A DNA stretch of 64,000 nt, taken from a bacterium (GTDB taxonomy: Bacteria > Hinthialibacterota > Hinthialibacteria > OLB16). Positions within the stretch are counted from its first letter, which is position 1. Every line of letters starts with the position of its first letter. The stretch spans positions 1-64,000 of the forward strand of contig JAJVIK010000011.1 of assembly GCA_022072055.1 (NCBI GenBank). Reading direction: 5' to 3'. Shown here in pieces: positions 51,198 through 59,878 of the stretch. Both the position numbers and the translations under genes were made by a program. The notes beneath the pieces were generated by a model that had not been told where the DNA came from, did no database searches, and was given only the letters and a program-made list of their open reading frames with translations.

Positions 51198-51760
51198 TGG
51201 CCGCGCTGTATGTGGCGCTCATGCACGGTGAAGTGGTCGGCAAGACAGGTGAGGACATCACCAGTTCGCTGACCCACTTTGATGTGCACGACATTGCCCG
51301 GTCGTGCCGGACCTACGGGGTCACTCGGTATTTCGTGGTGACCCCGCTGGAGACCATGCGGTATTTGGCCCAGCGGATGATTTCGTATTGGCGGTCCGGA
51401 CTTGGGAATCATTCGATCCCAAACCGGGCGGAGGCGCTCGAGTTGGTGGAGGTCGTCACCACTTTGGACGAGGTGGTCGCGGCCATCGAATCCCGGCACG
51501 GGGTTCGTCCCTGTCTCGTGGCGACGAGCGCGCGGGCGCGCGAGCGGCGGGTGTCGTATGAAGCGCTCCGGCGACGAACTCGCGAGGAGGATCGCCCCAT
51601 CCTCCTGATCTTTGGGACCGCCTATGGTCTCAATGAGCGCGTGATGGGGTTGTGTGACGAAATACTCCCGCCGATTCGGGCCGGGGAATGGAACCATCTG
51701 TCCGTGCGCTCGGCGGTGGCCATCATCCTCGACCGGGTGGTCGGCGAGGCTCAAGGTTGA
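51197..51760 (+). CDS. SPOUT-type RNA methyltransferase (RNA_Me_trans family)
   Basis: 187 residues. The pattern L-Y-V-A-L-M-H-G-E-V-V-G-K-T-G at the head, D-I-A-R-S-C-R-T-Y-G-V, and I-F-G-T-A-Y-G-L near residue 145 match the small SAM-dependent RNA methyltransferases that are encoded next to, or fused with, trmD in deltaproteobacteria and some thermophiles. The target base is not known. The ATG shares one base with the trmD stop, so it belongs to the same mRNA. Confidence 0.85.
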   Translation: MAALYVALMHGEVVGKTGEDITSSLTHFDVHDIARSCRTYGVTRYFVVTPLETMRYLAQRMISYWRSGLGNHSIPNRAEALELVEVVTTLDEVVAAIESRHGVRPCLVATSARARERRVSYEALRRRTREEDRPILLIFGTAYGLNERVMGLCDEILPPIRAGEWNHLSVRSAVAIILDRVVGEAQG

Positions 51761-51778
51761 CACTGAAGGAGGCCAATC

Positions 51779-52192
51779 ATGGCGAACGTGGCGTTGGAGA
51801 AGTTTGAACGTGGGCATATGCGGAGCGAGGTTCCCGAATTCCGCGTGGGGGACACGGTCCGAGTCAATTTCCGGGTCCGTGAAGGGGACCGGGAACGAAT
51901 CCAGGGGTTCGAGGGGATCTGCACCCGGCGGAGCGGGGGTGGTCATTCCGAAATGGTGACCGTGCGCAAAATCAGCTCCGGGATTGGGGTGGAGCGGATG
52001 TTTTACCTGCATTCGCCGCTGGTGGAAAGCATCAAGTTGGTGCGCAAGGGGCATGTGCGACGCTCGCGGCTGTATTACCTGCGGGAGCGTTTCGGGAAGG
52101 CCGCGCGAGTCAAAGGCTCCAAGAAGTTTCTCGCCCCAAGGGGCGCCGTGACGGTGGAGACAGTCGAAGAGGCGCCCGCCGCGGAGGAGTGA
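51779..52192 (+). CDS. rplS: 50S ribosomal protein L19
   Basis: 137 residues. Signatures: F-R-V-G-D-T-V-R-V, E-G-D-R-E-R-I-Q-G-F-E-G-I-C-T and the C-terminal R-R-S-R-L-Y-Y-L-R-E-R-F-G-K-A-A-R. L19 sits at the 30S-50S interface. Family members have about 115 residues, so the last 20 (V-E-T-V-E-E-A-P-A-A-E-E) are a short acidic extension. An AAGGAGG ribosome-binding site precedes the ATG. Last gene of this block. Confidence 0.95.
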   Translation: MANVALEKFERGHMRSEVPEFRVGDTVRVNFRVREGDRERIQGFEGICTRRSGGGHSEMVTVRKISSGIGVERMFYLHSPLVESIKLVRKGHVRRSRLYYLRERFGKAARVKGSKKFLAPRGAVTVETVEEAPAAEE

Positions 52193-52200
52193 ATCAAGGT

Positions 52201-52239
52201 CGGACGCGACGGGGCGGGGCGCGAGCCTTGCCCCGTCCG
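52201..52239. terminator. GC-rich hairpin between convergent genes (possible two-way terminator)
   Basis: GACGGGGC (52208-52215) pairs perfectly with GCCCCGTC (52230-52237); CGGAC and GTCCG offer an alternative outer pairing. It fills the 49-base space between rplS and the convergent metallohydrolase gene. There is no T-run, so termination would depend on the stem alone or on Rho. Confidence 0.4.
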
Positions 52240-52241
52240 CG

Positions 52242-53930
52242 CTACCGAAATCGGAGCGCGGAAAGATCAGTGGCCCCGGTCTCCAGCCTTTCGTAGATTT
52301 CGCGCGCGATGGCCACCCGAGCCAGGATTTCATCCCCCATGCGGGCGATGGGACCGGATGGGTTTGATTCACGTTCGGTCCGGACCAGGACTGTAATCTC
52401 ATCCAACCGCGTCCTTCTCACGGCCAGATTCGCGGCGAGCTCCGCGCGATCCTCAAAGCCCTTGCTCTCGATGTTCACATAGATCGGAGTGGTGTGCGCC
52501 ACCTCTCCATTGGGGCATGTGGCGCGGGCCGCGATCCAAAGACCGTGCGCGGAGGAAAGCTCACGCTCGATCTCGATGGCCTGGGTGGAGTCCGCCACGC
52601 CGGTGGCCGAGGCGAGGACCCTCCCGTGGGCCACCACTTCAAGCGTACGAGGGGCGCCTATGGTCGGATGGCCCCACGCGCGCGCCCGGACCCGGAGGTT
52701 CTCACCCGATTCCACGGTGATCTCATCTCCGGGCGGCGCCCCATTAACCGAGAATTCGATCATCGGGCCGTTGGTGACAAAGGTTCGACCACAACGGGCC
52801 GCCTCGAACCACCTGTCGGCGGTGAATTCCTCCGCGCCCAATAACGCATAGGTTCTGACCTCGCCGATGGAACCGCCCCAAGGCACATCGCTCCCCGCGA
52901 GGGCCGCGAGCTTCCACCCCAAGTTGAGATGGACATACCAAAGCGCGGGGTCCAGCCTCTCGAATTGGAGCACCTCCGCCAGATTCACCTGACCGGTGGG
53001 GACAAAGAGACTCATCCCTTGGTCCACCTGGTAGGTTTGGTCGCTCACATGGCAGAAGGCCACCAGGGCCCCTTGCCGATGAGCGCCCAAAGTCATGGCA
53101 TCGTAGAGGTAGTACCGGTCCGGTTCGCGGACCAGACCGGCGGAGAGGTTCATCGCCTCCATGTGGCCGAATTCATCCGTGCGAGGGCACTCCTGCCCCG
53201 GAACCAGGACCGTGTCTCCGACTTGATATCGGAATGCTTCGCCAAAACCCGCTTGCTTGAACCAGGTGGCGGTAATGTCCCCCATCTCCAGCACATTGAC
53301 CACATGCGTGTCCATTGCTCGCGCCCAACGGACCAGTCGGGCGCGCTGGAAGGGATTAGTCAAAGTGCTATGGACATGCCCATCCCCGGACCACCAGCCC
53401 CGGGTTTTCATGTCCACCCAGCGCCGGAGGGACACTGTCCGGTCCGGGGTGGGCGCCTCCCCTGTTTCGAACTCTTCGTGGACGGGGACATATTCGATCC
53501 CTTTAGTCACCCACAAATCCCATGGCCCGGGAATCAAGTAGAATGTCGCCGTCCCATCCACGCAATGAGCCCCAACAGGCTCCCAATGGGGCGCGAAGAT
53601 CGGAAGGAGCCTCCGGTGCTGGGGACCGTCATCGAAGTGTCCGAAGAAATCCGCGGCTTCCGCCGGAACCGCAAAGGTCCCCTCTGGGGCGTATCGGAGC
53701 GCGATCATCGCGGGGGTTGGCGAACCCGTTTCTTCCTCCACGATTCGAAGACGAAAGGGATAGGCGATGGGAATCCCCTTGCGGGCATCCACTCCCCCAT
53801 GATCTTGCGAAAACTCGCGGAGTTCTTGGGCGCGTCGGACAGGCGAGACCCCCTCCGGAAGGCCGGTTGCGCATGCCAACGAGCCAATTCCGAGGAGGGT
53901 GAGTAGAAATGTCGGGCGAAGGGTCCACAT
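52242..53930 (-). CDS. CehA/McbA-type metallohydrolase (PHP-like)
   Basis: 562 residues with a signal peptide ending near residue 21 (L-L-G-I-G-S-L-A-C-A); the Cys at 20 might be a lipid site. The signature W-W-S-G-D-G-H-V-H-S near residue 186 is the H-x-H metal motif of CehA/McbA proteins, a PHP-like branch named after a carbaryl hydrolase. Further candidate ligands follow in V-L-E-M-G-D-I-T-A, V-P-G-Q-E-C and F-C-H-V-S. The domain is common in Planctomycetes with mostly unknown substrates. It diverges from mutS2. Confidence 0.85.
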   Translation of the reverse strand: MWTLRPTFLLTLLGIGSLACATGLPEGVSPVRRAQELREFSQDHGGVDARKGIPIAYPFRLRIVEEETGSPTPAMIALRYAPEGTFAVPAEAADFFGHFDDGPQHRRLLPIFAPHWEPVGAHCVDGTATFYLIPGPWDLWVTKGIEYVPVHEEFETGEAPTPDRTVSLRRWVDMKTRGWWSGDGHVHSTLTNPFQRARLVRWARAMDTHVVNVLEMGDITATWFKQAGFGEAFRYQVGDTVLVPGQECPRTDEFGHMEAMNLSAGLVREPDRYYLYDAMTLGAHRQGALVAFCHVSDQTYQVDQGMSLFVPTGQVNLAEVLQFERLDPALWYVHLNLGWKLAALAGSDVPWGGSIGEVRTYALLGAEEFTADRWFEAARCGRTFVTNGPMIEFSVNGAPPGDEITVESGENLRVRARAWGHPTIGAPRTLEVVAHGRVLASATGVADSTQAIEIERELSSAHGLWIAARATCPNGEVAHTTPIYVNIESKGFEDRAELAANLAVRRTRLDEITVLVRTERESNPSGPIARMGDEILARVAIAREIYERLETGATDLSALRFR

Positions 53931-54028
53931 GCGCTTGGCGCGAAAACAAGGTGAGTGTAGAGAATCTGTACTCCCATGTCATGTCAAACAGGAAGTTCAT
54001 CCGGAGGGGCGTCCAAGGTGACAAATCG

Positions 54029-56650
54029 ATGCGTCTTTTCAACAATGGGAGCATGGATGGCGCGGAGCCTTATTCCCTGGAAGTTCTGGAGTTCTTCAAG
54101 GCGCTCGACCTTTTCCGGCGCTATTTGAGGACCCCCCTTTCCCTATCTCACCTTCAAGCCGCCCGGCCCGGCTCGGATTTTGAGGGGCTCAGGTCCCGCT
54201 ATTCCGAGATCGGAGAGGCGCGCGACCTACTCGAGGTGGGGAAACGGTTTCCGTTCGAGGGGATCGCCGATATCCGTTCCACCCTGGACACCGCCGCCCT
54301 GCCAGGCTCGTTGGTTGAAGGATCATCGCTTGTCCGGATTCTGGAAACCCTACGCGGTGTGCGCCTCCTTCGAAAAAGTCTCGACTCCCAAGAGCGTCCG
54401 CTCGCCGCGCTGGATCCCTATCGCCATCGGATTGTCCCCCTCGAGGAACTGGAGAACCGTCTTGCCGGATGTCTCGAAGAGGATGGCGCGCTCAAGGATT
54501 CCGCGAGTCCGGAGCTCAGGAAGATTCGGGAGCGCATTCGCCGTCAGCGCTCCCATATTCAAAGACGGCTTGAGGAGATGTGCCGAAACCCGGACATTCG
54601 CCCGCTGCTCCAGGAAGATTACTTCACCGAGCGCGGTGGGCGGTATGTCCTTCCGGTCCAGTCCAACTACAAGAAACGGCTTCCCGGGATCCAACATGGG
54701 AAATCGGTCACCGGGACCACTTCGTATATCGAACCCTTCGAGCTGGTGGAATCCGGCAATCTGTTGGTGGAGGCGCTTGAGGAGGAAACGCTTGAAGTCG
54801 AGGTCATTCTTCGCTCGCTCACCGGTCGGTTGCGAGAATGCCTCCCGATCCTGCGACCCACGCTGGAGGCGGTGGCCGAATTCGACCTGGTTGTCTCACT
54901 AGCCGAATACTCGCTGGAATCCCGCTCCGCGCTTCCGGTGATCGTCCCGGAGGGTCCCCTGGTCCTTCGTGAGATTCGCCACCCCCTGCTTCTTGCCCAG
55001 ATGCCGCGCGAGTCGGTTGTGCCGAATGACCTGATCCTGGAGAGCAATTCCGCTGGGCTGGTGATCACCGGGCCGAACACCGGCGGGAAGACCGTGGTGA
55101 TGAAGACCGCTGGTCTCCTGTGTTTGCTGGCCCTTTCAGGCCTGCCAATTCCCTGCGGCGAGGGGACTCAGGTTCCGCTGCTGGGAGGGGTGCTTGCGGA
55201 CATTGGGGATGAGCAATCCATCGAAGCCTCGCTCTCCACTTTTTCATCCCACGTAGCTCGCATGAAGGCCTTCCAGGAGGCCGCGCGGAGAATTCGCCGC
55301 CTGAACGGTCCGCGCCCGCTGATCATCCTGGATGAGCTCGGCGCGGGCACGGACCCCTCGGAGGGGGCGGCGCTTGGAAGAGCGTTGCTGGAAGACCTGA
55401 TCTCGAACGGAGCCTGGGTCCTTGTGGCGACCCATATTGGCGACCTCAAGGTCTTCGGGCGCACCCACCCCGCGCTCAAGACCGGGGCGATGCGCTTCGA
55501 TCAGGACAACCTCGCCCCCGCTTACCATCTCATCCTCGACTCGGTGGGCGAAAGCCACGGGATCGCGATTGCGCGGCGACTGGGGCTGCCCGAATCGTTG
55601 ATCGAGCGCGCCGAGGAGCTGATCGCCACGAACCCCAATCAGGCCGCGGCGGTCCTCCACCGGCTCACCGAGGAGGAGCGCCGCGCGCGGGAGCTGCGCG
55701 AGGAGATCGAGCAAGAGCGGGCCGAGACCGAGGAAAAGAAAGAGGCGGTGGTCCGACGGCTGGAGCAGATCGCCAGGGATGAGAAGCGAATCCTCGACCA
55801 AGCGCGCCGCGAGGCCGAATTCAAAGTGGCCGCAGCCAAGCGGCGCATGGCGCACATCGAAGAGCACATCCGCCGCGAGGAGGAAAAACTGCGCCGCGGT
55901 TACGACGGACGCGAGAAAGACCTGGAGCGGCGTGAGTACCAGGTCACCTGGCTTGAACGGGAGTATGAGCGACGTCTGGAGATCCTGGCGGGGATGGCGC
56001 GGAAGTTCCCGAACTTCGCCCCGGAGTTGTTGAAGCCCGCTGAGTTCGAGCGCCTCGCGCGCCTGTCCGAGCCGGAGTGGAAGCGAGTCCTGAGGGAGGT
56101 CAATCGGGAGGAGGAGGCCATCCGGGAGGAGTTCCCCCACGCCCGGCCGCTCAGCGATCTGACCGAGGAGGTCCGCCCCGCATGGGAGGAAATCGGCATG
56201 GGGGACTTGCTCCGAATCGAGGGACTCGAGCGGCCGGTTTCAGTCGAGGGGAAGGATGAAAAGAAGAAGCGGCTTTCGGTGCTCCTTGGGGACCTCACCC
56301 TGGAGATCCCTTACTCCCGGGTGCTCCATCGCGCGGCCACTTCCGGCGCGCGAACCGTCGAACCGACTTCGGGGGTTCGAGTCTCACAGCTTTTCAAGGC
56401 GGACATTCCCGGGGAAATCAACTTGATCGGGATGACCGTGGATGAGGCGGAGCCGCTTCTGGTGAAGTATCTGGATGATGCGGTTCTGGCGGGTCGAGAT
56501 CAGGTTCGGGTGATCCACGGGCACGGAACCGGAGCGCTGCGGAACGGAGTGAGGAAGGCTCTCGCGCGGCATCCGCACGTGGCGAGGATTCAGGAAGCGG
56601 AACCGCATGAGGGGGGTGCCGGGGCGACCGTGGCGGTCCTCACGAGATAG
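54029..56650 (+). CDS. mutS2: Endonuclease MutS2
   Basis: 873 residues from ATG 54029, which has AGGTGA seven bases upstream; ATG 54053 (865 residues) fits the family head equally well (S-L-E-V-L-E-F-F-K-A-L). Core and lever domains up to about 320, ATPase with Walker A G-P-N-T-G-G-K-T-V near 348, then D-I-G-D-E-Q-S-I and D-E-L-G-A-G-T-D, a long charged coiled coil (530-680), and a C-terminal Smr nuclease domain with V-I-H-G-H-G-T-G-A-L-R near 827. MutS2 suppresses homologous recombination and splits collided ribosomes in some species. Normal length is near 780. Confidence 0.94.
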   Translation: MRLFNNGSMDGAEPYSLEVLEFFKALDLFRRYLRTPLSLSHLQAARPGSDFEGLRSRYSEIGEARDLLEVGKRFPFEGIADIRSTLDTAALPGSLVEGSSLVRILETLRGVRLLRKSLDSQERPLAALDPYRHRIVPLEELENRLAGCLEEDGALKDSASPELRKIRERIRRQRSHIQRRLEEMCRNPDIRPLLQEDYFTERGGRYVLPVQSNYKKRLPGIQHGKSVTGTTSYIEPFELVESGNLLVEALEEETLEVEVILRSLTGRLRECLPILRPTLEAVAEFDLVVSLAEYSLESRSALPVIVPEGPLVLREIRHPLLLAQMPRESVVPNDLILESNSAGLVITGPNTGGKTVVMKTAGLLCLLALSGLPIPCGEGTQVPLLGGVLADIGDEQSIEASLSTFSSHVARMKAFQEAARRIRRLNGPRPLIILDELGAGTDPSEGAALGRALLEDLISNGAWVLVATHIGDLKVFGRTHPALKTGAMRFDQDNLAPAYHLILDSVGESHGIAIARRLGLPESLIERAEELIATNPNQAAAVLHRLTEEERRARELREEIEQERAETEEKKEAVVRRLEQIARDEKRILDQARREAEFKVAAAKRRMAHIEEHIRREEEKLRRGYDGREKDLERREYQVTWLEREYERRLEILAGMARKFPNFAPELLKPAEFERLARLSEPEWKRVLREVNREEEAIREEFPHARPLSDLTEEVRPAWEEIGMGDLLRIEGLERPVSVEGKDEKKKRLSVLLGDLTLEIPYSRVLHRAATSGARTVEPTSGVRVSQLFKADIPGEINLIGMTVDEAEPLLVKYLDDAVLAGRDQVRVIHGHGTGALRNGVRKALARHPHVARIQEAEPHEGGAGATVAVLTR

Positions 56651-56663
56651 ACCACAGCGGATC

Positions 56664-56858
56664 CTAGGCCTGTCTGACTGTGGGTGTCTGTTCTGCGAGT
56701 TCTTCGGGTGGCAAGCAAGACTTAGGAAGCGAGCGGGCCCAAGTTGGCGTCTGTTCCGCGAAGAAGCGAAGCATCTCTTCATGCGTCATCCCGTGGAGTT
56801 CAGCCGTGAGTTTTTCCTTCGTCTCCCAAATCCTTTCCATCATGCCCAAGTAACTCAT
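56664..56858 (-). CDS. Small antitoxin-like partner of the PIN protein
   Basis: 64 residues, helical, with I-W-E-T-K-E-K-L-T-A-E-L-H-G-M-T-H-E-E-M-L near residues 10-30, a pattern of small proteins that accompany PIN toxins. Its ATG overlaps the PIN stop by four bases, so it is the second gene of the pair, the reverse of the usual antitoxin-first order. No DNA-binding motif is obvious. It converges on mutS2 with 13 bases between stops. The assignment rests on context and size. Confidence 0.55.
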   Translation of the reverse strand: MSYLGMMERIWETKEKLTAELHGMTHEEMLRFFAEQTPTWARSLPKSCLPPEELAEQTPTVRQA

Positions 56859-57367
56859 ATCTCAAAAACCTCCGCCGGGGTGCAAATCCTCATAGGACTA
56901 TCATACCCCCAATCGCGGTTGACATCCAAGAAAAGCGCTTCTCTGCGGTAGTTTGCCAGATGTCGAAAATTCCAGCTAAGGAGGAAATCCGAATTCCCAA
57001 GTGTGGCTGCCACCACATGGAGGGCGTCGAATCGGTGTTTCTCCGTCAGGACATTCCTTCGGAGATATTCCTCAGCCAGGGTGAGAACACGCTCGCTGAC
57101 TGGGATACTCGTTGGAGCGACCTGTTGAATTCGCCTTTCAAGGTGGTCCCGGAATGGAGGAGGAGAATTGGCCACCTCGGTCAATACGATCTCCGAGGTC
57201 AAAATGATCCAATTATTCTGTTCGGCGTGGACAAAGAACTCCTCCGTAATCATCCTCAGGTCTGGGCAGTCCTCCCCAACCGCAAAGCACCAAATGGATG
57301 TGTCGAGATAGAATCGATTGGAATGGCCAGCGGAAGTCTTTCGTGGGCCCGAGCTTAAGATCCTCAC
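56855..57367 (-). CDS. PIN-domain protein (putative RNase toxin)
   Basis: 170 residues from a GTG that overlaps the DUF1501 stop by four bases. PIN acidic residues are visible in order: R-F-Y-L-D-T-S-I-W near 18-26, L-T-E-V-A-N near 62, and F-D-A-L-H-V-V-A-A-T-L-G-N-S-D-F near 116-131, followed by L-L-S-W-N-F-R-H-L. PIN toxins are Mg2+-dependent RNases. The pair with the small gene downstream looks like a toxin-antitoxin unit hitched to the DUF1501 transcript. The first 15 or so residues may not be translated. Confidence 0.8.
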   Translation of the reverse strand: MRILSSGPRKTSAGHSNRFYLDTSIWCFAVGEDCPDLRMITEEFFVHAEQNNWIILTSEIVLTEVANSPPPFRDHLERRIQQVAPTSIPVSERVLTLAEEYLRRNVLTEKHRFDALHVVAATLGNSDFLLSWNFRHLANYRREALFLDVNRDWGYDSPMRICTPAEVFEI

Positions 57368-58809
57368 GCAATAACCTCGCGGACCACGTGCCCGTGGACA
57401 TCGGTGAGACGGAAATCCCTGCCGGCGTGGCGGTAGGTTAGGCGTTCATGGTCGAAACCGAGCAGGTGGAGGATCGTGGCGTGAAGATCATGCGGATGGA
57501 CCGGATTCTCCACCGCTTTCCAGCCGAATTCATCCGTGGCCCCATACACAAACCCGCCTTTGACCCCACCACCCGCGAGCCAGACCGTGAAACCGTAAGG
57601 ATTGTGGTCACGCCCATTGATCGCCCCGCGATTGAGACCGGGCGTGGGGAGCTCGACCGTCGGCGTGCGCCCAAACTCGCCGCAACAGTAAACCAGCGTG
57701 TCCTGGAGCAGGCCGCGCTGCTTGAGGTCCTTGAGAAAGGCCGCGATGCCCTGGTCGCATTGCTGCGCGAGGCGCGCGTGCCCTTCCGCCAGATCGTCAT
57801 GGTTGTCCCAGGGCTGCCCCTCCCCATGCCAAACCTGCACGAAACGAACACCTCGCTCCAGGAGCCTTCGGGTGATGAGCAACTGTCTTGCCTGGACCCC
57901 CGGACCGTACAATTCGAGGATCGCGGGCGGTTCCTTGCGCACATCAAAGGCATCGGTGGCCTCAATCTGCATTCGATAGGCGAGCTCAAAGGATTGAATT
58001 CGGGCCTCCAGCTCGGCGTCATCTTCGCGCGCCTGGCGGTGACGTTCGTTAATCTCGCGTAATAGATCGAGCTGGCTTCGCTGACCAGCGCTTGAAACCG
58101 TCTCGTTACGAATCCATTCGATCATCGAGTGGATGTCATCCTTGCGAGTGTCGATGTAAGTTCCCTGGTAAATTCCCGGCAGGAACCCCGACTGCCAGTT
58201 CTGCGCGCCCATCACCGGATACCCGCCGGGACACATCGAAATGAAGCCGGGCAGATTCTGGGACTCCGAACCGAGCCCATAGGTGACCCACGACCCCACG
58301 CAAGGGCGCACGAAACGCGCGTCGCCGGTGTTCATCAACATGAGCGAGGGTTCATGGTTGGGGACATCCGCGCGCATTGAGCGGATGAAACACATGTCAT
58401 CCACACACTCAGCGATCTTTGGGAAAAGCTCGCTGACCTCGATTCCGCTCCGGCCGCGCGGCTCGAATTTGAAAGGGGAGGGAAACGCCGAACCGGTCGG
58501 TCGTTCGGTCTTGAGGTGTTCCCCGGGGAGCATTTTACCCGCGTGTTTTTCCAGGGCGGGCTTGGGGTCGAAGGTGTCGATGTGGGAGCAGCCGCCATTC
58601 AGAAAGATATGAACCACTCGCTTGGCGCGAGGGGCAAAGTGAGGGGTCTTGGGCGCGAGGGGATTCAGAAACGAGGATTCGCCGGCGCGGCTCTCCTCGG
58701 CCCCGAGGAGGGCGGTGAAACCAAGCGCTCCAAAACCCATCCCGGTCCGAAGGAGGAAGTCCCTGCGGTTCAGGATGAAGTCATCGGCGCCATTTCGTGC
58801 ATGCGGCAT
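57364..58809 (-). CDS. DUF1501 domain Tat-exported protein
   Basis: 481 residues. A Tat signal (N-R-R-D-F-L-L-R, then G-M-G-F-G-A-L-G-F) precedes a sulfatase/phosphatase-fold DUF1501 domain with V-V-H-I-F-L-N-G-G-C-S-H-I-D-T-F-D, M-R-A-D-V-P-N-H-E-P-S and C-G-E-F-G-R-T-P, plus G-R-D-H-N-P-Y-G near the end. In Planctomycetes DUF1501 genes usually stand next to DUF1549/DUF1553 genes and their substrate is unknown. Here the partner lies 1 kb away, beyond a divergent nitrilase gene. Start ATG 58809 has AGAGG upstream. Confidence 0.92.
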   Translation of the reverse strand: MPHARNGADDFILNRRDFLLRTGMGFGALGFTALLGAEESRAGESSFLNPLAPKTPHFAPRAKRVVHIFLNGGCSHIDTFDPKPALEKHAGKMLPGEHLKTERPTGSAFPSPFKFEPRGRSGIEVSELFPKIAECVDDMCFIRSMRADVPNHEPSLMLMNTGDARFVRPCVGSWVTYGLGSESQNLPGFISMCPGGYPVMGAQNWQSGFLPGIYQGTYIDTRKDDIHSMIEWIRNETVSSAGQRSQLDLLREINERHRQAREDDAELEARIQSFELAYRMQIEATDAFDVRKEPPAILELYGPGVQARQLLITRRLLERGVRFVQVWHGEGQPWDNHDDLAEGHARLAQQCDQGIAAFLKDLKQRGLLQDTLVYCCGEFGRTPTVELPTPGLNRGAINGRDHNPYGFTVWLAGGGVKGGFVYGATDEFGWKAVENPVHPHDLHATILHLLGFDHERLTYRHAGRDFRLTDVHGHVVREVIA

Positions 58810-58942
58810 TGCTTGGCCTCTTGTGTCGAAAGAGGGGGTGCCCCCTTTTGCAGGTAAAGGATACCGCGGCACGCCCCGGGCGGCAACTCGCATTTTATGC
58901 TCTCCCCTTACTGTTCGTCCAACACGGTGAGAAATTGAAGAC

Positions 58943-59872
58943 ATGAACCTGATCGCCGCGGCCATCCAGATGCCGGCCCGACTTCCGCCCGGGTCCAGCC
59001 GCCTGGGAGCCATCGAGGCCATGCTTGCGCACGCGGCTTCGATGGGTGCGCGCCTTGCGGTACTGCCGGAAATCTCCGCGTGCGGGTATGAGGTCGGTCG
59101 ACGTTCTTTCAGGGTCGCCGAGACTGTTCCCGGTCCTCTCACGGAAACATTCCTTGAAATGGCGCGGCGCTTCGAGATGGCGATTGTCTCCGGGTTGATC
59201 GAGCGGGAAGGGAATCGCCGGTTCAACACCGCGTTCATCGTGGACCCGACTGGATTCAAGGGAAGCTACCGAAAGGTCCATGTGTCCACTATTGAAAACG
59301 CCGCCTGGAGCAGAGGCAAGGAGCCGGCGATCATCGCCACGGACCTCGGAAGGGTCGCGCTGGGCACCTGCGCGGACATGGTGTACGCCGATTCTTGGAA
59401 GGGGTACCGCGACAGCGAGATCGACCTGGTGGCGATCGGCGCGGCCTGGCCGGATTTCAGAGGAAGGTTCTTCCCGCCGACTGGGAGGCGTTTCCGCTCG
59501 CTTCACTTCCGCTGTGTGCGCGAGATTCCGGAGAAGATCTCGAGGGCCTTGGGGGTTCCGGTGATTTTCTCCAATTACACGGGGACGCTGTGTCCGGCGT
59601 TTCCATACCTCGGAATCCCCTTTTCGGTGACCCTTGCGGGCGGTTCCCGGGTGGTCCAGGGAGTGACGCTCGCGGATGATTCGTTTTCGAGGACCGGCGT
59701 GATCGCGGCGGAGATCGAAATCGGGACGCGCCATCCCAATCCGGACGAATGGGGAGGCCATTGGCTCCCCGGCGCGAACGCTTGGATTCGTGGCCAGTTC
59801 CATGTGGGCGAGGCGCTTTGCCGAGCGGCCTTTTCCCCCGCGTATCACTGGCGACGCCTCCGCACGGGGTGA
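58943..59872 (+). CDS. Carbon-nitrogen hydrolase (nitrilase superfamily)
   Basis: 309 residues, all three catalytic residues visible: Glu 43 (L-P-E-I-S-A-C-G-Y), Lys 111 (Y-R-K-V-H-V) and Cys 143 (G-T-C-A-D-M-V-Y-A-D). Members hydrolyse amides or nitriles (N-carbamoyl amino acids, omega-amides, NAD synthesis glutamine). The R-F-F-P-P-T insert and the lack of a signal peptide do not point to one subgroup. It lies between the DUF1501 and DUF1549 genes on the opposite strand; the downstream convergent stop is six bases away. Confidence 0.88.
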   Translation: MNLIAAAIQMPARLPPGSSRLGAIEAMLAHAASMGARLAVLPEISACGYEVGRRSFRVAETVPGPLTETFLEMARRFEMAIVSGLIEREGNRRFNTAFIVDPTGFKGSYRKVHVSTIENAAWSRGKEPAIIATDLGRVALGTCADMVYADSWKGYRDSEIDLVAIGAAWPDFRGRFFPPTGRRFRSLHFRCVREIPEKISRALGVPVIFSNYTGTLCPAFPYLGIPFSVTLAGGSRVVQGVTLADDSFSRTGVIAAEIEIGTRHPNPDEWGGHWLPGANAWIRGQFHVGEALCRAAFSPAYHWRRLRTG

Positions 59873-59878
59873 AGGGAG

